Shown piece by piece: positions 44,097 through 52,810 of a stretch of DNA of 64,000 bases (position 1 is the first letter of the stretch; every line of letters starts with the position of its first letter). Where the stretch lies: the NCBI GenBank assembly GCA_019694515.1, contig JAIBBU010000005.1, positions 62,001-126,000 on the forward strand, given 5' to 3'. A program made the translations under genes and the position numbers. The stretch comes from Oligoflexia bacterium. GTDB taxonomy: Bacteria > Bdellovibrionota_C > UBA2361 > JBGSMV01. The notes below the pieces were generated by a model. That model was not told the origin of the DNA, ran no database searches, and saw nothing but the letters and a program-made list of their open reading frames with translations.

Positions 44097-44160
44097 TAAA
44101 ACCTCCCAGGAGCGGCTCACCACAAGGTGCTCCCGGTACTTTTGCTCTCGGGCCCTGTTC

Positions 44161-44442
44161 TTAGGCTTCAGTATCCAGACCCCGTTGTTCGTCAGAGTCT
44201 GGCTCCTTTTCAACCTGTTGGATCCCTAGTGCGGGCTTGTCGGATTTCGTTTCAAGTACCGGCTTTTCGCGCGGTTCTGAAATTCTCGTCTCTTCCGGTG
44301 CTGGCTGTTGTTTGGTCGACAACCTTACCTGAACAGCGTCTCCGGAGACTTTGGCAGTGGGTTCGGCCTTGGTTCTTACAGCTTCGGTGCTAAGCGGCTG
44401 GTCTAATGGTGCAACACGGGACTCAATTCCCCCTGATCTCAT
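44161..44442 (-). CDS. Small hydrophilic, probably disordered protein (FlgM-like start)
   Basis: A 93-residue, Glu-, Lys-, Pro- and Thr-rich protein with almost no hydrophobic core (STKQQPAPEETRISEPREKP). The start MRSGGIESRVAPLDQPLS and the later GDAVQVRLST loosely recall anti-sigma factor FlgM, but the characteristic C-terminal helices are not convincing. A strong ribosome binding site (AAGGAG) sits 9 nt before the ATG at 44440-44442, so translation is likely. Two hairpins follow it. The paaG gene diverges on the other side. Confidence 0.55.
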   Translation of the reverse strand: MRSGGIESRVAPLDQPLSTEAVRTKAEPTAKVSGDAVQVRLSTKQQPAPEETRISEPREKPVLETKSDKPALGIQQVEKEPDSDEQRGLDTEA

Positions 44443-44540
44443 ACAGCTAATCTCCTTATTAGAAACCTGTCTTTCCTTGACGCCCGTATCGAGCATCCAC
44501 TCAAACATTCGACCTATTGGGGGGTGGTCTTAATGAACCG

Positions 44541-44577
44541 GCTCTATTTTAGAGCAGCCCCATTAAAATTAGGGCTG
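44541..44577. promoter_or_regulatory. Two adjacent inverted repeats upstream of paaG
   Basis: GCTCTA/TAGAGC (44541-44546, 44550-44555) and CAGCCC/GGGCTG (44555-44560, 44572-44577) are perfect 6-bp repeats 46-82 nt before the paaG ATG. A T7 run follows at 44593-44599. They may be an operator or attenuator for the paaG-Z operon; no activity is established. Confidence 0.35.
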
Positions 44578-44622
44578 GGCCGGAAAACTTTCTTTTTTTC
44601 AGGAAGTTAGTAGGATTGGGCC

Positions 44623-45414
44623 ATGGCCAGTGAGCACCTAATAGTAGAGGATCGGGAGGGCGTTAGAACGATTAAACTCAATCGCCCCGAGGTCTTAAAT
44701 AGCTTCAATCGGCGCATGTCGGCTGAGTTGCTGGAGGCTTTGCAGGGTGCCGCTGACTCGCGTGAGATCCGGGCACTTCTCCTAACCGGCGAGGGGCGCG
44801 CCTTCTGCGCCGGTCAGGATCTAGCCGAAGTCGCACCATCCCGCGACGGAACCTTGCCGGAGCTTGGGGAGATTGTGCGAAGCTGCTACAACCCCGTAAT
44901 CAGCGCCCTCAGGGATCTGCCTAAGCCAGTTGTGTGCGCAGTCAACGGAATCGCGGCCGGAGCTGGCGCTAACTTAGCTTTGGCATGTGATCTGGTGCTC
45001 GCCTCTCACGGCGCTACTTTTATTCAAGCCTTCTCGAAGATTGGACTAATTCCCGACAGCGGCGGAACTTTCTTTCTCCCGCGGCTGGTCGGACTTGGCC
45101 GCGCCACCGCACTGGCGATGCTGGCCGAAAGGCTGCCGGCGGAAGAGGCGTTGCGGCTCGGGTTGATCTACAAGCTCTTTGTGCCGCAGGAACTTCTGCC
45201 GGAAGCCACGAAACTTGCCATGTACCTGGCGCAGCAGCCCACGCGCGGTTTTGCAGCCTTGAAAAAGGCTCTGAATCAAAGTTTCTCCAATTCGCTTAAA
45301 GAACAGCTGGAGCTGGAGGCGCAGCTTCAGGGCGAATGCGGCCGCAGCGCCGACTACAAAGAGGGAGTCTCCGCCTTCCTGGGAAAGCGCTCTCCGCAAT
45401 TCAAGGGTGAATAA
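44623..45414 (+). CDS. paaG: 1,2-epoxyphenylacetyl-CoA isomerase PaaG
   Basis: A 263-residue crotonase-fold enzyme that converts ring-1,2-epoxyphenylacetyl-CoA into the oxepin-CoA and shifts double bonds. The oxyanion stretches are LLTGEGRAFCAGQDLAEV near residues 53-70 and VNGIAAGAGANLALACDLV, and the diagnostic PaaG block is FSKIGLIPDSGGTFFLPRLV, with the catalytic Asp in PDSGG. The TAA stop overlaps the paaH ATG (TAATG). It begins the operon paaG-H-I-J-Y-Z. Confidence 0.93.
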   Translation: MASEHLIVEDREGVRTIKLNRPEVLNSFNRRMSAELLEALQGAADSREIRALLLTGEGRAFCAGQDLAEVAPSRDGTLPELGEIVRSCYNPVISALRDLPKPVVCAVNGIAAGAGANLALACDLVLASHGATFIQAFSKIGLIPDSGGTFFLPRLVGLGRATALAMLAERLPAEEALRLGLIYKLFVPQELLPEATKLAMYLAQQPTRGFAALKKALNQSFSNSLKEQLELEAQLQGECGRSADYKEGVSAFLGKRSPQFKGE

Positions 45415-46613
45415 TGACTACGGGTGCACCTTTGGCCTTGCTTACTAACGAGTCTTCGGTCGGCGTAATTGGTGCCGGCGCCATGGGCTCCGGGATCGCA
45501 CAGCTCGCCGCGAGCTACGGTCATAACGTCGCCTTAGCAGATATTACCTCCACTGCACTGCAGCGCGCACGCGGCGCAATTGAGAAGAACCTTAAGGGTC
45601 AGGTTGAAAAAGGGCGGATTGAAGAGGCCCAAGCGCGTTCGATTCTCGGTCGCATCACTTTTACTGAGGAGATTAATACCTGCGCCATTTGTCCCATCGT
45701 AATCGAGGCGGTGATCGAAGATTTAGCTTTGAAGCAGGAGCTGTTTAAACGGCTGGATGAGGTGGCGTCCGCTGATACGATTCTAGCTACGAATACATCC
45801 TCGCTTTCAGTGGCCTCGATCGCTTCCGCCTGCAAGAAGAAGCAAAGCCGCGTGTTGGGTTTGCATTTTTTCAATCCGCCCATGGTGTTGCCGCTGGTGG
45901 AGATCATCCCCTCACTGAGCACGGACCCGCGCGTTGTAGACACGACTAAAGCTTTGGTCACAGGCTGGGGCAAGACTGCTGTTGTGGCGAGGGATCTGCC
46001 TGGGTTTATCGTCAACCGTATTGCCCGGCCGTTCTATGGCGAAGCGCTTAGAATATTTGAAGAAGGGATGGCGGATCGCGCCACGATCGATTGGGCCATG
46101 CGAGAAATCGGCGGCTTCAAGATGGGGCCTTTCGAGCTGATGGATTTCATCGGTAACGACATTAACTACAAAGTCAGTGAATCGGTATTTGAGGCCTTCT
46201 ATTACGACCCGCGCTATCGGCCCTCGATTACTCAGAAACGACTGGTAGAATCCGGTCGTTTGGGACGGAAGACTTTACAGGGGCATTACTGTTACAAACC
46301 GGACGCACCCGGACCGGCGCCGAAGCAGGATGAGACGCTGGGGAAAGAGATTTTCATGCGGATCCTTGCAATGCTGATCAACGAGGCGGTCGATGCGGTT
46401 TTCATGCAGGTAGCCAGCCCCGCCGACATCGATCTGGCGATGGTCAAGGGAGTTAATTATCCCAAGGGCCTGCTAAAATGGGCTGATGAAATTGGTTTAA
46501 AAAAGATTTTGAACAAGCTCGAGAGTCTGCAAGAAGAGTACGGAGAGGATCGCTACCGGGCTAGCGCTTTAATGAAGCGCATGACCAAGAAACCTCAGAA
46601 ATTTTTCAGCTGA
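45414..46613 (+). CDS. paaH: 3-hydroxyadipyl-CoA dehydrogenase PaaH
   Basis: A 399-residue NAD-dependent 3-hydroxyacyl-CoA dehydrogenase. The Rossmann fold begins with VGVIGAGAMGSGIAQLAASY near residues 16-35, the catalytic region is LGLHFFNPPMVLPLVEIIPS, and the C-terminal domain starts with DLPGFIVNRIARPFYGEALR. It should oxidise 3-hydroxyadipyl-CoA to 3-oxoadipyl-CoA. The protein is about 100 residues longer than a minimal dehydrogenase, with a second C-terminal 3HCDH-like copy (MVKGVNYPKGLLKWADEIGL), as in PaaH of E. coli. The paaI ATG follows after 6 nt. Confidence 0.92.
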   Translation: MTTGAPLALLTNESSVGVIGAGAMGSGIAQLAASYGHNVALADITSTALQRARGAIEKNLKGQVEKGRIEEAQARSILGRITFTEEINTCAICPIVIEAVIEDLALKQELFKRLDEVASADTILATNTSSLSVASIASACKKKQSRVLGLHFFNPPMVLPLVEIIPSLSTDPRVVDTTKALVTGWGKTAVVARDLPGFIVNRIARPFYGEALRIFEEGMADRATIDWAMREIGGFKMGPFELMDFIGNDINYKVSESVFEAFYYDPRYRPSITQKRLVESGRLGRKTLQGHYCYKPDAPGPAPKQDETLGKEIFMRILAMLINEAVDAVFMQVASPADIDLAMVKGVNYPKGLLKWADEIGLKKILNKLESLQEEYGEDRYRASALMKRMTKKPQKFFS

Positions 46614-46619
46614 GCCGGC

Positions 46620-47042
46620 ATGCAGCAGCAGGCGGAAAAAGTAGTTAAGACCATGCTGGAAAAAGATGCCTACAGCCGCTGGCTGGGGATCGAACTAGTC
46701 AAAATCGCTCCCGGTACCGCTGTAGTGCGGATGAAGGTGCGAGGCGAAATGCTGAACGGCTTTGGCGTTTGTCACGGAGGGATTACCTATGCTTTGGCTG
46801 ATTCAGCCTTCGCCTTCGCCGCCAACACGCAGGGTCGCATCTCGATGAGTATTCAAAACTCGATTTCCTATACCCGCCAGGTCCAGCTCGATGATCTGCT
46901 AACTGCGAGCGCTGTAGAATCAAGCCCGGGGGACAAGATCGCGGTCTATGATGTAATCGTTACCAACCAGCGGAATGAAGAGGTGGCTCTTTTTAGAGGT
47001 ACAGTTTACCGCACATCCAAGGAGCTGATTGCGCATGCCTGA
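46620..47042 (+). CDS. paaI: Hotdog-fold thioesterase PaaI
   Basis: A 140-residue PaaI-type hotdog thioesterase. The active-site segment is GFGVCHGGITYALADSAFAF near residues 48-67, with the Asp in ADSAFAFA; the strand AVESSPGDKIAVYDVIVTN follows. It probably hydrolyses blocked CoA thioesters and frees CoA when the pathway stalls. It lies inside the paa operon, and its last codons overlap paaJ by eight bases (ATGCCTGA). Confidence 0.93.
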   Translation: MQQQAEKVVKTMLEKDAYSRWLGIELVKIAPGTAVVRMKVRGEMLNGFGVCHGGITYALADSAFAFAANTQGRISMSIQNSISYTRQVQLDDLLTASAVESSPGDKIAVYDVIVTNQRNEEVALFRGTVYRTSKELIAHA

Positions 47043-48243
47043 AGCATTCATAGTTGATGGAATTAGAACTCCGATTGGGAGTTTCTGTGGATCCCTCTCG
47101 GGCGTGCGCGCCGACGACTTAGCTGCGCATGTAATTAAAGAGCTGCTGTCCCGCCACCCGGCTTTGGCGCCCGGAATGATTGAGGATGTGATCTTGGGGT
47201 GCGCCAATCAAGCTGGAGAAGACAATCGCAACGTGGCGCGCATGGCTTTACTACTAGCAGGGCTGCCTGCCAGCGTTCCAGGCGAAACTGTTAACCGCTT
47301 ATGCGCCTCCGGTATGTGCGCTTCGATCAACGCTGCGCATTCGATTATGGCCGGGGAGGGCGATCTCTTCATCGCCGGCGGCGTCGAGAGCATGACCCGC
47401 GCGCCCTACGTGCTTTCCAAGGGGGCCACCCCTTTTGCCAGAAATGCCGAACTTTTCGACACCTCGATTGGCTGGCGCTTTATAAATCCTAAGCTCCGCG
47501 AACAATATGGGACAGACTCGATGGGGGAGACAGCCGAAAACTTGGCGGCGAAATATCAGATTGCGCGGCTCGATCAGGATCGCTTTGCTGCGTGGTCGCA
47601 GCACAAGGCCGCGGCCGCCAAAGCATCCGGACGGCTGGGGAAAGAGATCTGCGCCATCACGATCGCGGCTGGCAAGGAACAGCGCCGCTTTGAGCACGAT
47701 GAATTTATCCGTCCCGATTCTAATGCTGAGATTCTGGCGAAGCTGAAGCCAGCCTTCAGAACTGACGGTAAAGGCACGGTGACCGCCGGAAACTCCTCCG
47801 GTCTCAACGACGGGGCCTGCGCACTTTTGATCTCTTCCGAAAAGTCTTTGAACAGTCTCGCCGCAAAACCGCTGGCCCGCATCCGATCAAGCGCCACTGC
47901 CGGAGTGGAGCCCCGTATTATGGGTATTGGCCCGGTTGAAGCCAGCCACAAAGCGCTCAGGCGTGCCGGCTTAAAGCTTTCCGAGGTCGAAGTCATCGAG
48001 ATCAACGAAGCTTTCGCCGTGCAGGTTCTGGCCTGCTGCCGGGAACTCGGATTGGCGGATAACGACCCACGTATTAATCCTAACGGCGGCGCCATCGCGC
48101 TCGGACATCCTCTGGGCATGTCGGGCGCGCGCCTGCTGCTTAGTGCAGCTCGGGAACTCGAGGCCAGCCAGAAGAAACTTGCGCTTTGCACAATGTGTGT
48201 TGGCGTCGGACAGGGCGTAGCGGTGGTCTTGGAGAGGGTTTGA
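47035..48243 (+). CDS. paaJ: 3-oxoadipyl-CoA/3-oxo-5,6-dehydrosuberyl-CoA thiolase PaaJ
   Basis: A 402-residue thiolase. The nucleophilic Cys is in VNRLCASGMCASINAAHSIM near residues 85-104, the catalytic His in NGGAIALGHPLGMSGARLLL, and the C-terminal Cys in LCTMCVGVGQGVAVVLE. It cleaves the ring-derived 3-oxoacyl-CoA to acetyl-CoA and the shorter acyl-CoA. In most thiolases the nucleophile motif continues with GLQAV; here it is GMCAS. ATG 47035 follows GGAG and overlaps the end of paaI. The position next to paaY and paaZ supports the PaaJ call. Confidence 0.93.
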   Translation: MPEAFIVDGIRTPIGSFCGSLSGVRADDLAAHVIKELLSRHPALAPGMIEDVILGCANQAGEDNRNVARMALLLAGLPASVPGETVNRLCASGMCASINAAHSIMAGEGDLFIAGGVESMTRAPYVLSKGATPFARNAELFDTSIGWRFINPKLREQYGTDSMGETAENLAAKYQIARLDQDRFAAWSQHKAAAAKASGRLGKEICAITIAAGKEQRRFEHDEFIRPDSNAEILAKLKPAFRTDGKGTVTAGNSSGLNDGACALLISSEKSLNSLAAKPLARIRSSATAGVEPRIMGIGPVEASHKALRRAGLKLSEVEVIEINEAFAVQVLACCRELGLADNDPRINPNGGAIALGHPLGMSGARLLLSAARELEASQKKLALCTMCVGVGQGVAVVLERV

Positions 48244-48245
48244 AC

Positions 48246-48833
48246 ATGTCCAACATTTGGGAGATCGACGGCTTTAAGCCTGTAATCCATGAGAGCGCGT
48301 TCGTGCACCCCAATGCTACTGTCACGGGCAATGTCGTGATCGGTCGCGATGTCTACATTGGGCCCGGGGCAGCTATTCGCGGCGACTGGGGTGAAATTTT
48401 GATCGAGGACGGCTGCAACGTGCAGGAAAATTGCACTTTGCACATGTTCCCGGGGCTGCGAACCTGGCTAAAGCGCGACGCTCATATCGGCCATGGTGCG
48501 GTAATCCATGGCGCCCTGATCGGTGAAAATGTGCTGATCGGGATGAACGCGGTGGTAATGGACAACGTCGAGATCGGCGAAAGCAGCATCATCGGCGCCT
48601 TGAGCTTTGTACCTCAGGATATGCAGATCCCGGCACGCCAGCTCGCCGCCGGCGCACCCGCTAAGATCATCAAAGAACTGACGGACGAAATGATCGCATG
48701 GAAACGCGAAGGCACACGGCTGTACCAGGCGCTTCCGGAGAAATGCCGCAATAGCTTAAAGCCTTGTGAACCGCTGCGTGAGGTACCAGTCAATCGATCT
48801 TCTCAACCTCGTCTCTATCAGCCCCGTAAATAA
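48246..48833 (+). CDS. paaY: Hexapeptide-repeat protein PaaY (gamma-carbonic-anhydrase-like fold)
   Basis: A 195-residue left-handed beta-helix protein. Hexapeptide repeats run from ESAFVHPNATVTGNVVIG to IGALSFVPQDMQIPARQL, with HMFPGLRTWLKRDAHIGHGA and GENVLIGMNAVVMDNVEIGE between them. PaaY acts as a thioesterase for CoA by-products in phenylacetate catabolism. The His-rich centre fits the gamma-carbonic-anhydrase/PaaY family. ATG 48246 starts three bases after the paaJ stop. The longer upstream frame is out of register with this start context. Confidence 0.92.
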   Translation: MSNIWEIDGFKPVIHESAFVHPNATVTGNVVIGRDVYIGPGAAIRGDWGEILIEDGCNVQENCTLHMFPGLRTWLKRDAHIGHGAVIHGALIGENVLIGMNAVVMDNVEIGESSIIGALSFVPQDMQIPARQLAAGAPAKIIKELTDEMIAWKREGTRLYQALPEKCRNSLKPCEPLREVPVNRSSQPRLYQPRK

Positions 48834-48851
48834 AGTTTGGAGAAAGGCAGC

Positions 48852-50894
48852 ATGCAACTAGAATCTTACGTAGAGGGTCATTGGTACCGCGGCACCGGTC
48901 AGCCTCAACAGAGTTTCAATGCCGTTACCGGCGAACCCTTAGCTGAAATCACCAGCAACGGCGTCGATTATAAGGGCACCCTTGATTTTGCCCGAAAGCA
49001 GGGGGCCGCGGCTCTAGGCGCAATGACATTCCATGCGCGTGCGCGCATGTTGAAGTCGCTGGCGCAGTATTTGAACAGCCGCAAATCGGAGCTCTATAAG
49101 TTGGCCCCGGCTTCGGGCGCCACCAAAGGCGACGCTTGGCTGGATATCGACGGCGGCATCGGTACGCTTTTTGCCTTCGCCAGCAAAGGCAAGAAAGAAT
49201 TCCCGGATCAAACTTTTTACGTGGAGGGCGAGGCTGAACAGATCTCACGGACCGGAACTTTTATCGGTCACCATCTCTGCGTGCCGCTGCAGGGCGCGGC
49301 TGTGCATATCAACGCCTTTAATTTCCCTTGTTGGGGAATGTTGGAAAAGCTTGCCTGCAATCTACTGGCCGGAGTGCCGGCGATCGTCAAACCCGCCAGC
49401 GTGACGGCGTACCTAACCGAAGCCATGGTGCGTCAGATCATTGAGTCCGGAATTCTGCCACCCGGCGCACTGCAGCTGATTTGCGGCAGCATCGGCGACC
49501 TGTTCGATCATCTCACCTGTCAGGATGTAGTGACCTTCACCGGTTCGGCAGCAACCGGTAGGAAATTGAAACAACATCCGGCGATTCTACAGAACTCGGT
49601 GCGCTTCAATATGGAGGCAGATTCGCTGAACTTCTCAATGCTGGGATCGGATGCAGTGCCCGGCACCCCTGAATTTGATCTGTTCATAAAGGAAGTCAGC
49701 AAGGAGATTACGGTCAAAGCCGGCCAGAAGTGCACGGCGATTCGCCGCACGATCGTGCCCAGCAGTCTGGCAGGGGAAGTTTTGGAGGCGCTGAAAAAGC
49801 GGCTCAGCAGCGTAACCGTCGGAGATCCTGCGAATGACAAGGTACGGATGGGGCCGCTGGTAAGCCGGGAGCAGCTTGCTGACGTACAAGCACGCATTGG
49901 GGAGCTCCGGCGCGCAGGGGAATTGGTTTATGGCTCTCTGGATAACCTCCAACTTTTGGGCGGCTCGAAAGAAAAGGGCGCTTTCTGTGCGCCGACTCTG
50001 ATTTACTGCAGCGATCCGCTGAAACATCCGGAGCCGCACGAGATTGAGGCTTTTGGTCCGGTCAGCACGATTATGCCTTACCAGGGGGTTGAGCAGGCGG
50101 TCGAACTAGCCAAGCTCGGCCGCGGCAGCCTGGTTGGCTCTCTCTTTACAGCTGACGATCAGACTGCCCGCACGGTAGTGCTGGGAACGGCTGCGTACCA
50201 TGGGCGCCTGATGTTGATTAACCGCTCGAGTGCGGCCGAATCTACGGGGCACGGTTCGCCATTACCGCATTTGGTGCATGGCGGCCCGGGCCGAGCCGGC
50301 GGCGGAGAAGAGATGGGGGGTAAACGCGGCGTGCTCCACTATATGCAGCGCACAGCGCTGCAAGGATCGCCGAGCACTTTGAGCGCCGTCATGGGGCAGT
50401 ACCTAAAGGGAGCAGATCGGCACTCCGATCGGGTACATCCGTTCCGTAAGTACTTCGAAGAGCTGAAAATTGGCGAGGCGCTGATTACGCACCGCCGTAC
50501 CATTACCGAGGCGGATGTAGTCAATTTCGCCGGTATTAGCGGAGATTTTTTTTACGCTCATATGGACGACATCGCGGCCCGACAATCCCTGTTTGAACGA
50601 CGGGTTGCCCACGGCTATTTCGTAATCGCCGCCGCTGCCGGCCTTTTTGTCGATCCGGCACCGGGCCCGGTCTTGGCGAATTACGGGATGGAAGGGCTGC
50701 GTTTCGTGAAGCCCGTTTATATCGGGGACTCCATTTACGTGAAGCTCACCTGCAAGTCAAAAACCGCCAAGGATGTGCCGGACGGGGTCACACCTCAGGG
50801 GGTAGTGGCGTGGGACGTGGAAGTTCTGAACCAGGCTGACGAAGCTGTAGCGCTCTACACGATTCTAACCCTCGTAAAGCGCACGATTTTTTGA
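48852..50894 (+). CDS. paaZ: Oxepin-CoA hydrolase / 3-oxo-5,6-dehydrosuberyl-CoA semialdehyde dehydrogenase PaaZ
   Basis: A 680-residue bifunctional enzyme that opens the oxepin ring and oxidises the resulting aldehyde. The N-terminal aldehyde dehydrogenase (about 1-515) has the general-base Glu in [15 protein letters not shown] and the nucleophilic Cys in [16 protein letters not shown]. The C-terminal MaoC-type R-hydratase (about 540-680) has [20 protein letters not shown] and [16 protein letters not shown]. The C-terminal lyase module in the same chain matches typical PaaZ. The ATG at 48852 follows GGAGAAAGG. It is the last recognised gene of the operon. Confidence 0.95.
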   Translation: MQLESYVEGHWYRGTGQPQQSFNAVTGEPLAEITSNGVDYKGTLDFARKQGAAALGAMTFHARARMLKSLAQYLNSRKSELYKLAPASGATKGDAWLDIDGGIGTLFAFASKGKKEFPDQTFYVEGEAEQISRTGTFIGHHLCVPLQGAAVHINAFNFPCWGMLEKLACNLLAGVPAIVKPASVTAYLTEAMVRQIIESGILPPGALQLICGSIGDLFDHLTCQDVVTFTGSAATGRKLKQHPAILQNSVRFNMEADSLNFSMLGSDAVPGTPEFDLFIKEVSKEITVKAGQKCTAIRRTIVPSSLAGEVLEALKKRLSSVTVGDPANDKVRMGPLVSREQLADVQARIGELRRAGELVYGSLDNLQLLGGSKEKGAFCAPTLIYCSDPLKHPEPHEIEAFGPVSTIMPYQGVEQAVELAKLGRGSLVGSLFTADDQTARTVVLGTAAYHGRLMLINRSSAAESTGHGSPLPHLVHGGPGRAGGGEEMGGKRGVLHYMQRTALQGSPSTLSAVMGQYLKGADRHSDRVHPFRKYFEELKIGEALITHRRTITEADVVNFAGISGDFFYAHMDDIAARQSLFERRVAHGYFVIAAAAGLFVDPAPGPVLANYGMEGLRFVKPVYIGDSIYVKLTCKSKTAKDVPDGVTPQGVVAWDVEVLNQADEAVALYTILTLVKRTIF

Positions 50895-50947
50895 GCGTGC
50901 TATCGTTCAGCATGGCGCCTTTGCCGAAAGATCCTTAGAATGCGCCA

Positions 50948-51139
50948 ATGGACGACGAAACTGAAAGAGGTTCGGCCTTAGCTGAAGAGCTGCGGGATCT
51001 AAAGGCAAAAATATTCTCCGCCGTGGCGCAAAGGGAACGCATGCCTCAACCGCTTTTTTGGTCGCTTTTTAATTCCCGCCTGCACGATATAAAACGGCGC
51101 AAGAATCTGGGACGGATCCTAGAAGAACTGCTGGACTAA
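50948..51139 (+). CDS. Small helical protein of unknown function
   Basis: A 63-residue, charged protein predicted to be two helices (SALAEELRDLKAKIFSAVAQ; SLFNSRLHDIKRRKNLGRIL). It has no signal peptide or membrane segment. The ribosome binding site is weak, and no family is recognised. It begins 53 nt after paaZ on the same strand, but its composition gives no link to phenylacetate catabolism. Confidence 0.45.
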   Translation: MDDETERGSALAEELRDLKAKIFSAVAQRERMPQPLFWSLFNSRLHDIKRRKNLGRILEELLD

Positions 51140-51165
51140 ATTTGAACTGAAACGCTTTTTGCCGT

Positions 51166-51186
51166 TGGCGGCGGTCGTCGCCGCCA
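51166..51186. promoter_or_regulatory. Perfect 8-bp hairpin after the 63-residue gene
   Basis: TGGCGGCG (51166-51173) pairs perfectly with CGCCGCCA (51179-51186) around GTCGT. No T-tract follows in either direction, so it is not a canonical terminator; it may still slow transcription between the paa operon region and the SH3 gene. Confidence 0.4.
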
Positions 51187-51322
51187 GTCATGCCAGTTAA
51201 CAAAAATGCTTGCTCAGAGGGGAGAGAGCCGGTATTAAGCATGTCGTGCTACCTTTTGTCCCACCAAGCTCGATCCTCTGGAAAGATAGCGATCCTGAGA
51301 AACCTATAACTTTGGGAATATT

Positions 51323-51865
51323 ATGAACCTCCTAATTAACATCAAGTTCGTTAGGGCGACTCTGCTCCCCAGAGCTCTCTTGTTTACTGCCTTCTGCTTA
51401 GTGCTGAGTTCAATCGCGCTCGATGCCGCCGCCGCTTCGGGCAGCGACACCATTTTTGTGCAAACGCGCGCGGCAAAGCTGCGCGGTCAGCCACAGATGT
51501 GGGGCAGCGCTGTCAGTGACCTGGCTTACGGGGACAGGCTGCAGGTGCTGGATCAGGGCTCCGACTCAGGGTGGCTCAAGGTTCGCACCGCCGGCGGCGC
51601 ACAGGGATACATACATAGCTCGGCCGTCTCGACGAAGAAGGTAATCCTCAGCTCCCGTACCGGCATGCAAAGCAATGCCGCCGACATGTCCGATGTGGTG
51701 TTAGCAGGAAAGGGCTTCAATCGCCAAGTTGAAGAAGAGTATGCTCGTGCGCAGGGCTTCGATTTTTCACAGGTGAACAAGGTCGAAAAGATCAAAGTTA
51801 ACAGCTCGGAGCTTGCGCAGTTTGTAAAAGCGGGCCGCTTGCAGCCGACTAAGAGGGAGGGCTAG
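51323..51865 (+). CDS. Exported bacterial SH3-domain protein
   Basis: A 180-residue protein with a signal peptide (about 13-38, LLPRALLFTAFCLVLSSIAL) and one bacterial SH3-type domain (about 45-105: DTIFVQTRAAKLRGQPQMWG; LAYGDRLQVLDQGSDSGWLK; GGAQGYIHSSAVSTKKV). Such domains bind cell-wall or protein ligands outside the membrane. The C-terminal 70 residues (EEEYARAQGFDFSQVNKVEK) are unassigned. It is 2 nt upstream of an M48 lipoprotein gene and probably works with it. Confidence 0.8.
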   Translation: MNLLINIKFVRATLLPRALLFTAFCLVLSSIALDAAAASGSDTIFVQTRAAKLRGQPQMWGSAVSDLAYGDRLQVLDQGSDSGWLKVRTAGGAQGYIHSSAVSTKKVILSSRTGMQSNAADMSDVVLAGKGFNRQVEEEYARAQGFDFSQVNKVEKIKVNSSELAQFVKAGRLQPTKREG

Positions 51866-51867
51866 AA

Positions 51868-52758
51868 ATGAAGAACTTTATCCTCTGCGCTTTGACTGTA
51901 GCCCTCGCCGGCTGCTCTCCTCAAGCCAAACAGCTTGGCGCCTCATTGCTGAGCCAGACGGGCTTGGTCTCTGAAAGCCAGGCTAACACGGCCTTTAGTG
52001 TCGGCGAGAAACTGAGCAAAGCGGCCGGGCCATTAACCGAAGAACAGGAATATTATCTTGGTCGCGGCGTCTCAGCCATGATCCTGGCGCAATATCCGCT
52101 CTATCAGAATCAAGCCGTAACCAGCTATGTCAATCGCGTTGGCAACGCCGTAGCTGCCGTTTCAGACCGGCCCGAAACTTTCTCGGGTTATCACTTTGCG
52201 ATACTTGATACATCCGAGGTCAACGCAATTTCAGCTCCGGGCGGATTCGTTTTCGTTTCGCGCGGTTTTCTGCGTCAAATTCCGGATGAGGACGCGCTTG
52301 CCGCGGTCCTAGCGCACGAGGTGGGACATGTGGTTAAAGGTCACGGCGTTAACGCAATTTCTAAAGCGAACCTGACTGAAGCCTTAACCATGGTAGGCAA
52401 AGAAGCTGCCTCAAGTTACGGGGCACCAGAGGTCCAAGCCCTGACGGCCGCTTTTGGTGACAGCGTCAAAGATGTCTTCAATACCCTGATCAAGAATGGC
52501 TACAGCCGCTCGCAGGAGTACGAGGCGGATGAATATGCCGTGACGCTGCTCGGCCGCGTCGGCTACTCCCAAGGTTCATTAGTGCAGATGTTGGAGGTGC
52601 TGCAATCCGCTGGGGAGCAAAAGGGCGGCTGGTATGATACCCATCCAAGCGCGCGTAAACGCATCAGTGAGGTCAAAGACCTCGATATCGCGCTCAGCAC
52701 GAACACTCCCGGATACGAGACCCGCACTGCGCGCTATAAGAAGAACGTAAAGCTGTGA
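51868..52758 (+). CDS. M48 family metalloprotease lipoprotein
   Basis: A 296-residue lipoprotein. The lipobox is LAGC (about residues 13-16). The M48 zinc motif is in AAVLAHEVGHVVKGHGV and the third ligand region in GYSRSQEYEADEYAVTLLGR; the segment SEVNAISAPGGFVFVSRGFL is also typical. It probably works in the periplasm or on the outer membrane on misfolded envelope proteins, like BepA or YggG. It is translationally close to the SH3 protein, and its stop lies inside a 16-bp tandem repeat that ends just before the cyclase gene. Confidence 0.88.
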   Translation: MKNFILCALTVALAGCSPQAKQLGASLLSQTGLVSESQANTAFSVGEKLSKAAGPLTEEQEYYLGRGVSAMILAQYPLYQNQAVTSYVNRVGNAVAAVSDRPETFSGYHFAILDTSEVNAISAPGGFVFVSRGFLRQIPDEDALAAVLAHEVGHVVKGHGVNAISKANLTEALTMVGKEAASSYGAPEVQALTAAFGDSVKDVFNTLIKNGYSRSQEYEADEYAVTLLGRVGYSQGSLVQMLEVLQSAGEQKGGWYDTHPSARKRISEVKDLDIALSTNTPGYETRTARYKKNVKL

Positions 52759-52808
52759 GGCAGTAAAGCTGTGAGGCAGTAAAGCTGTGAGGCAGTAAAG
52801 CTGTGAGA
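52747..52808 (+). repeat. 16-bp tandem repeat spanning a stop codon and the next ribosome binding site
   Basis: The unit GTAAAGCTGTGAGGCA is repeated exactly at 52747-52762, 52763-52778 and 52779-52794, then partly at 52795-52808. The first copy contains the M48 stop codon; the last partial copy leads to the cyclase ATG at 52811. Each copy carries GTGAGG, and the 16-bp unit shifts frame, so copy number changes the junction without altering either protein. Confidence 0.85.
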
Positions 52809-52810
52809 CC

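Noticed and set aside
47574-48443. 289-codon minus-strand frame opposite paaJ and paaY
   Set aside because: It lies antisense to two confident enzymes with catalytic motifs and has low-complexity Ser/Ala composition.
52747-52808. Short tandem repeat as a CRISPR array
   Set aside because: The 16-bp units are directly adjacent with no spacers and no cas genes are nearby.
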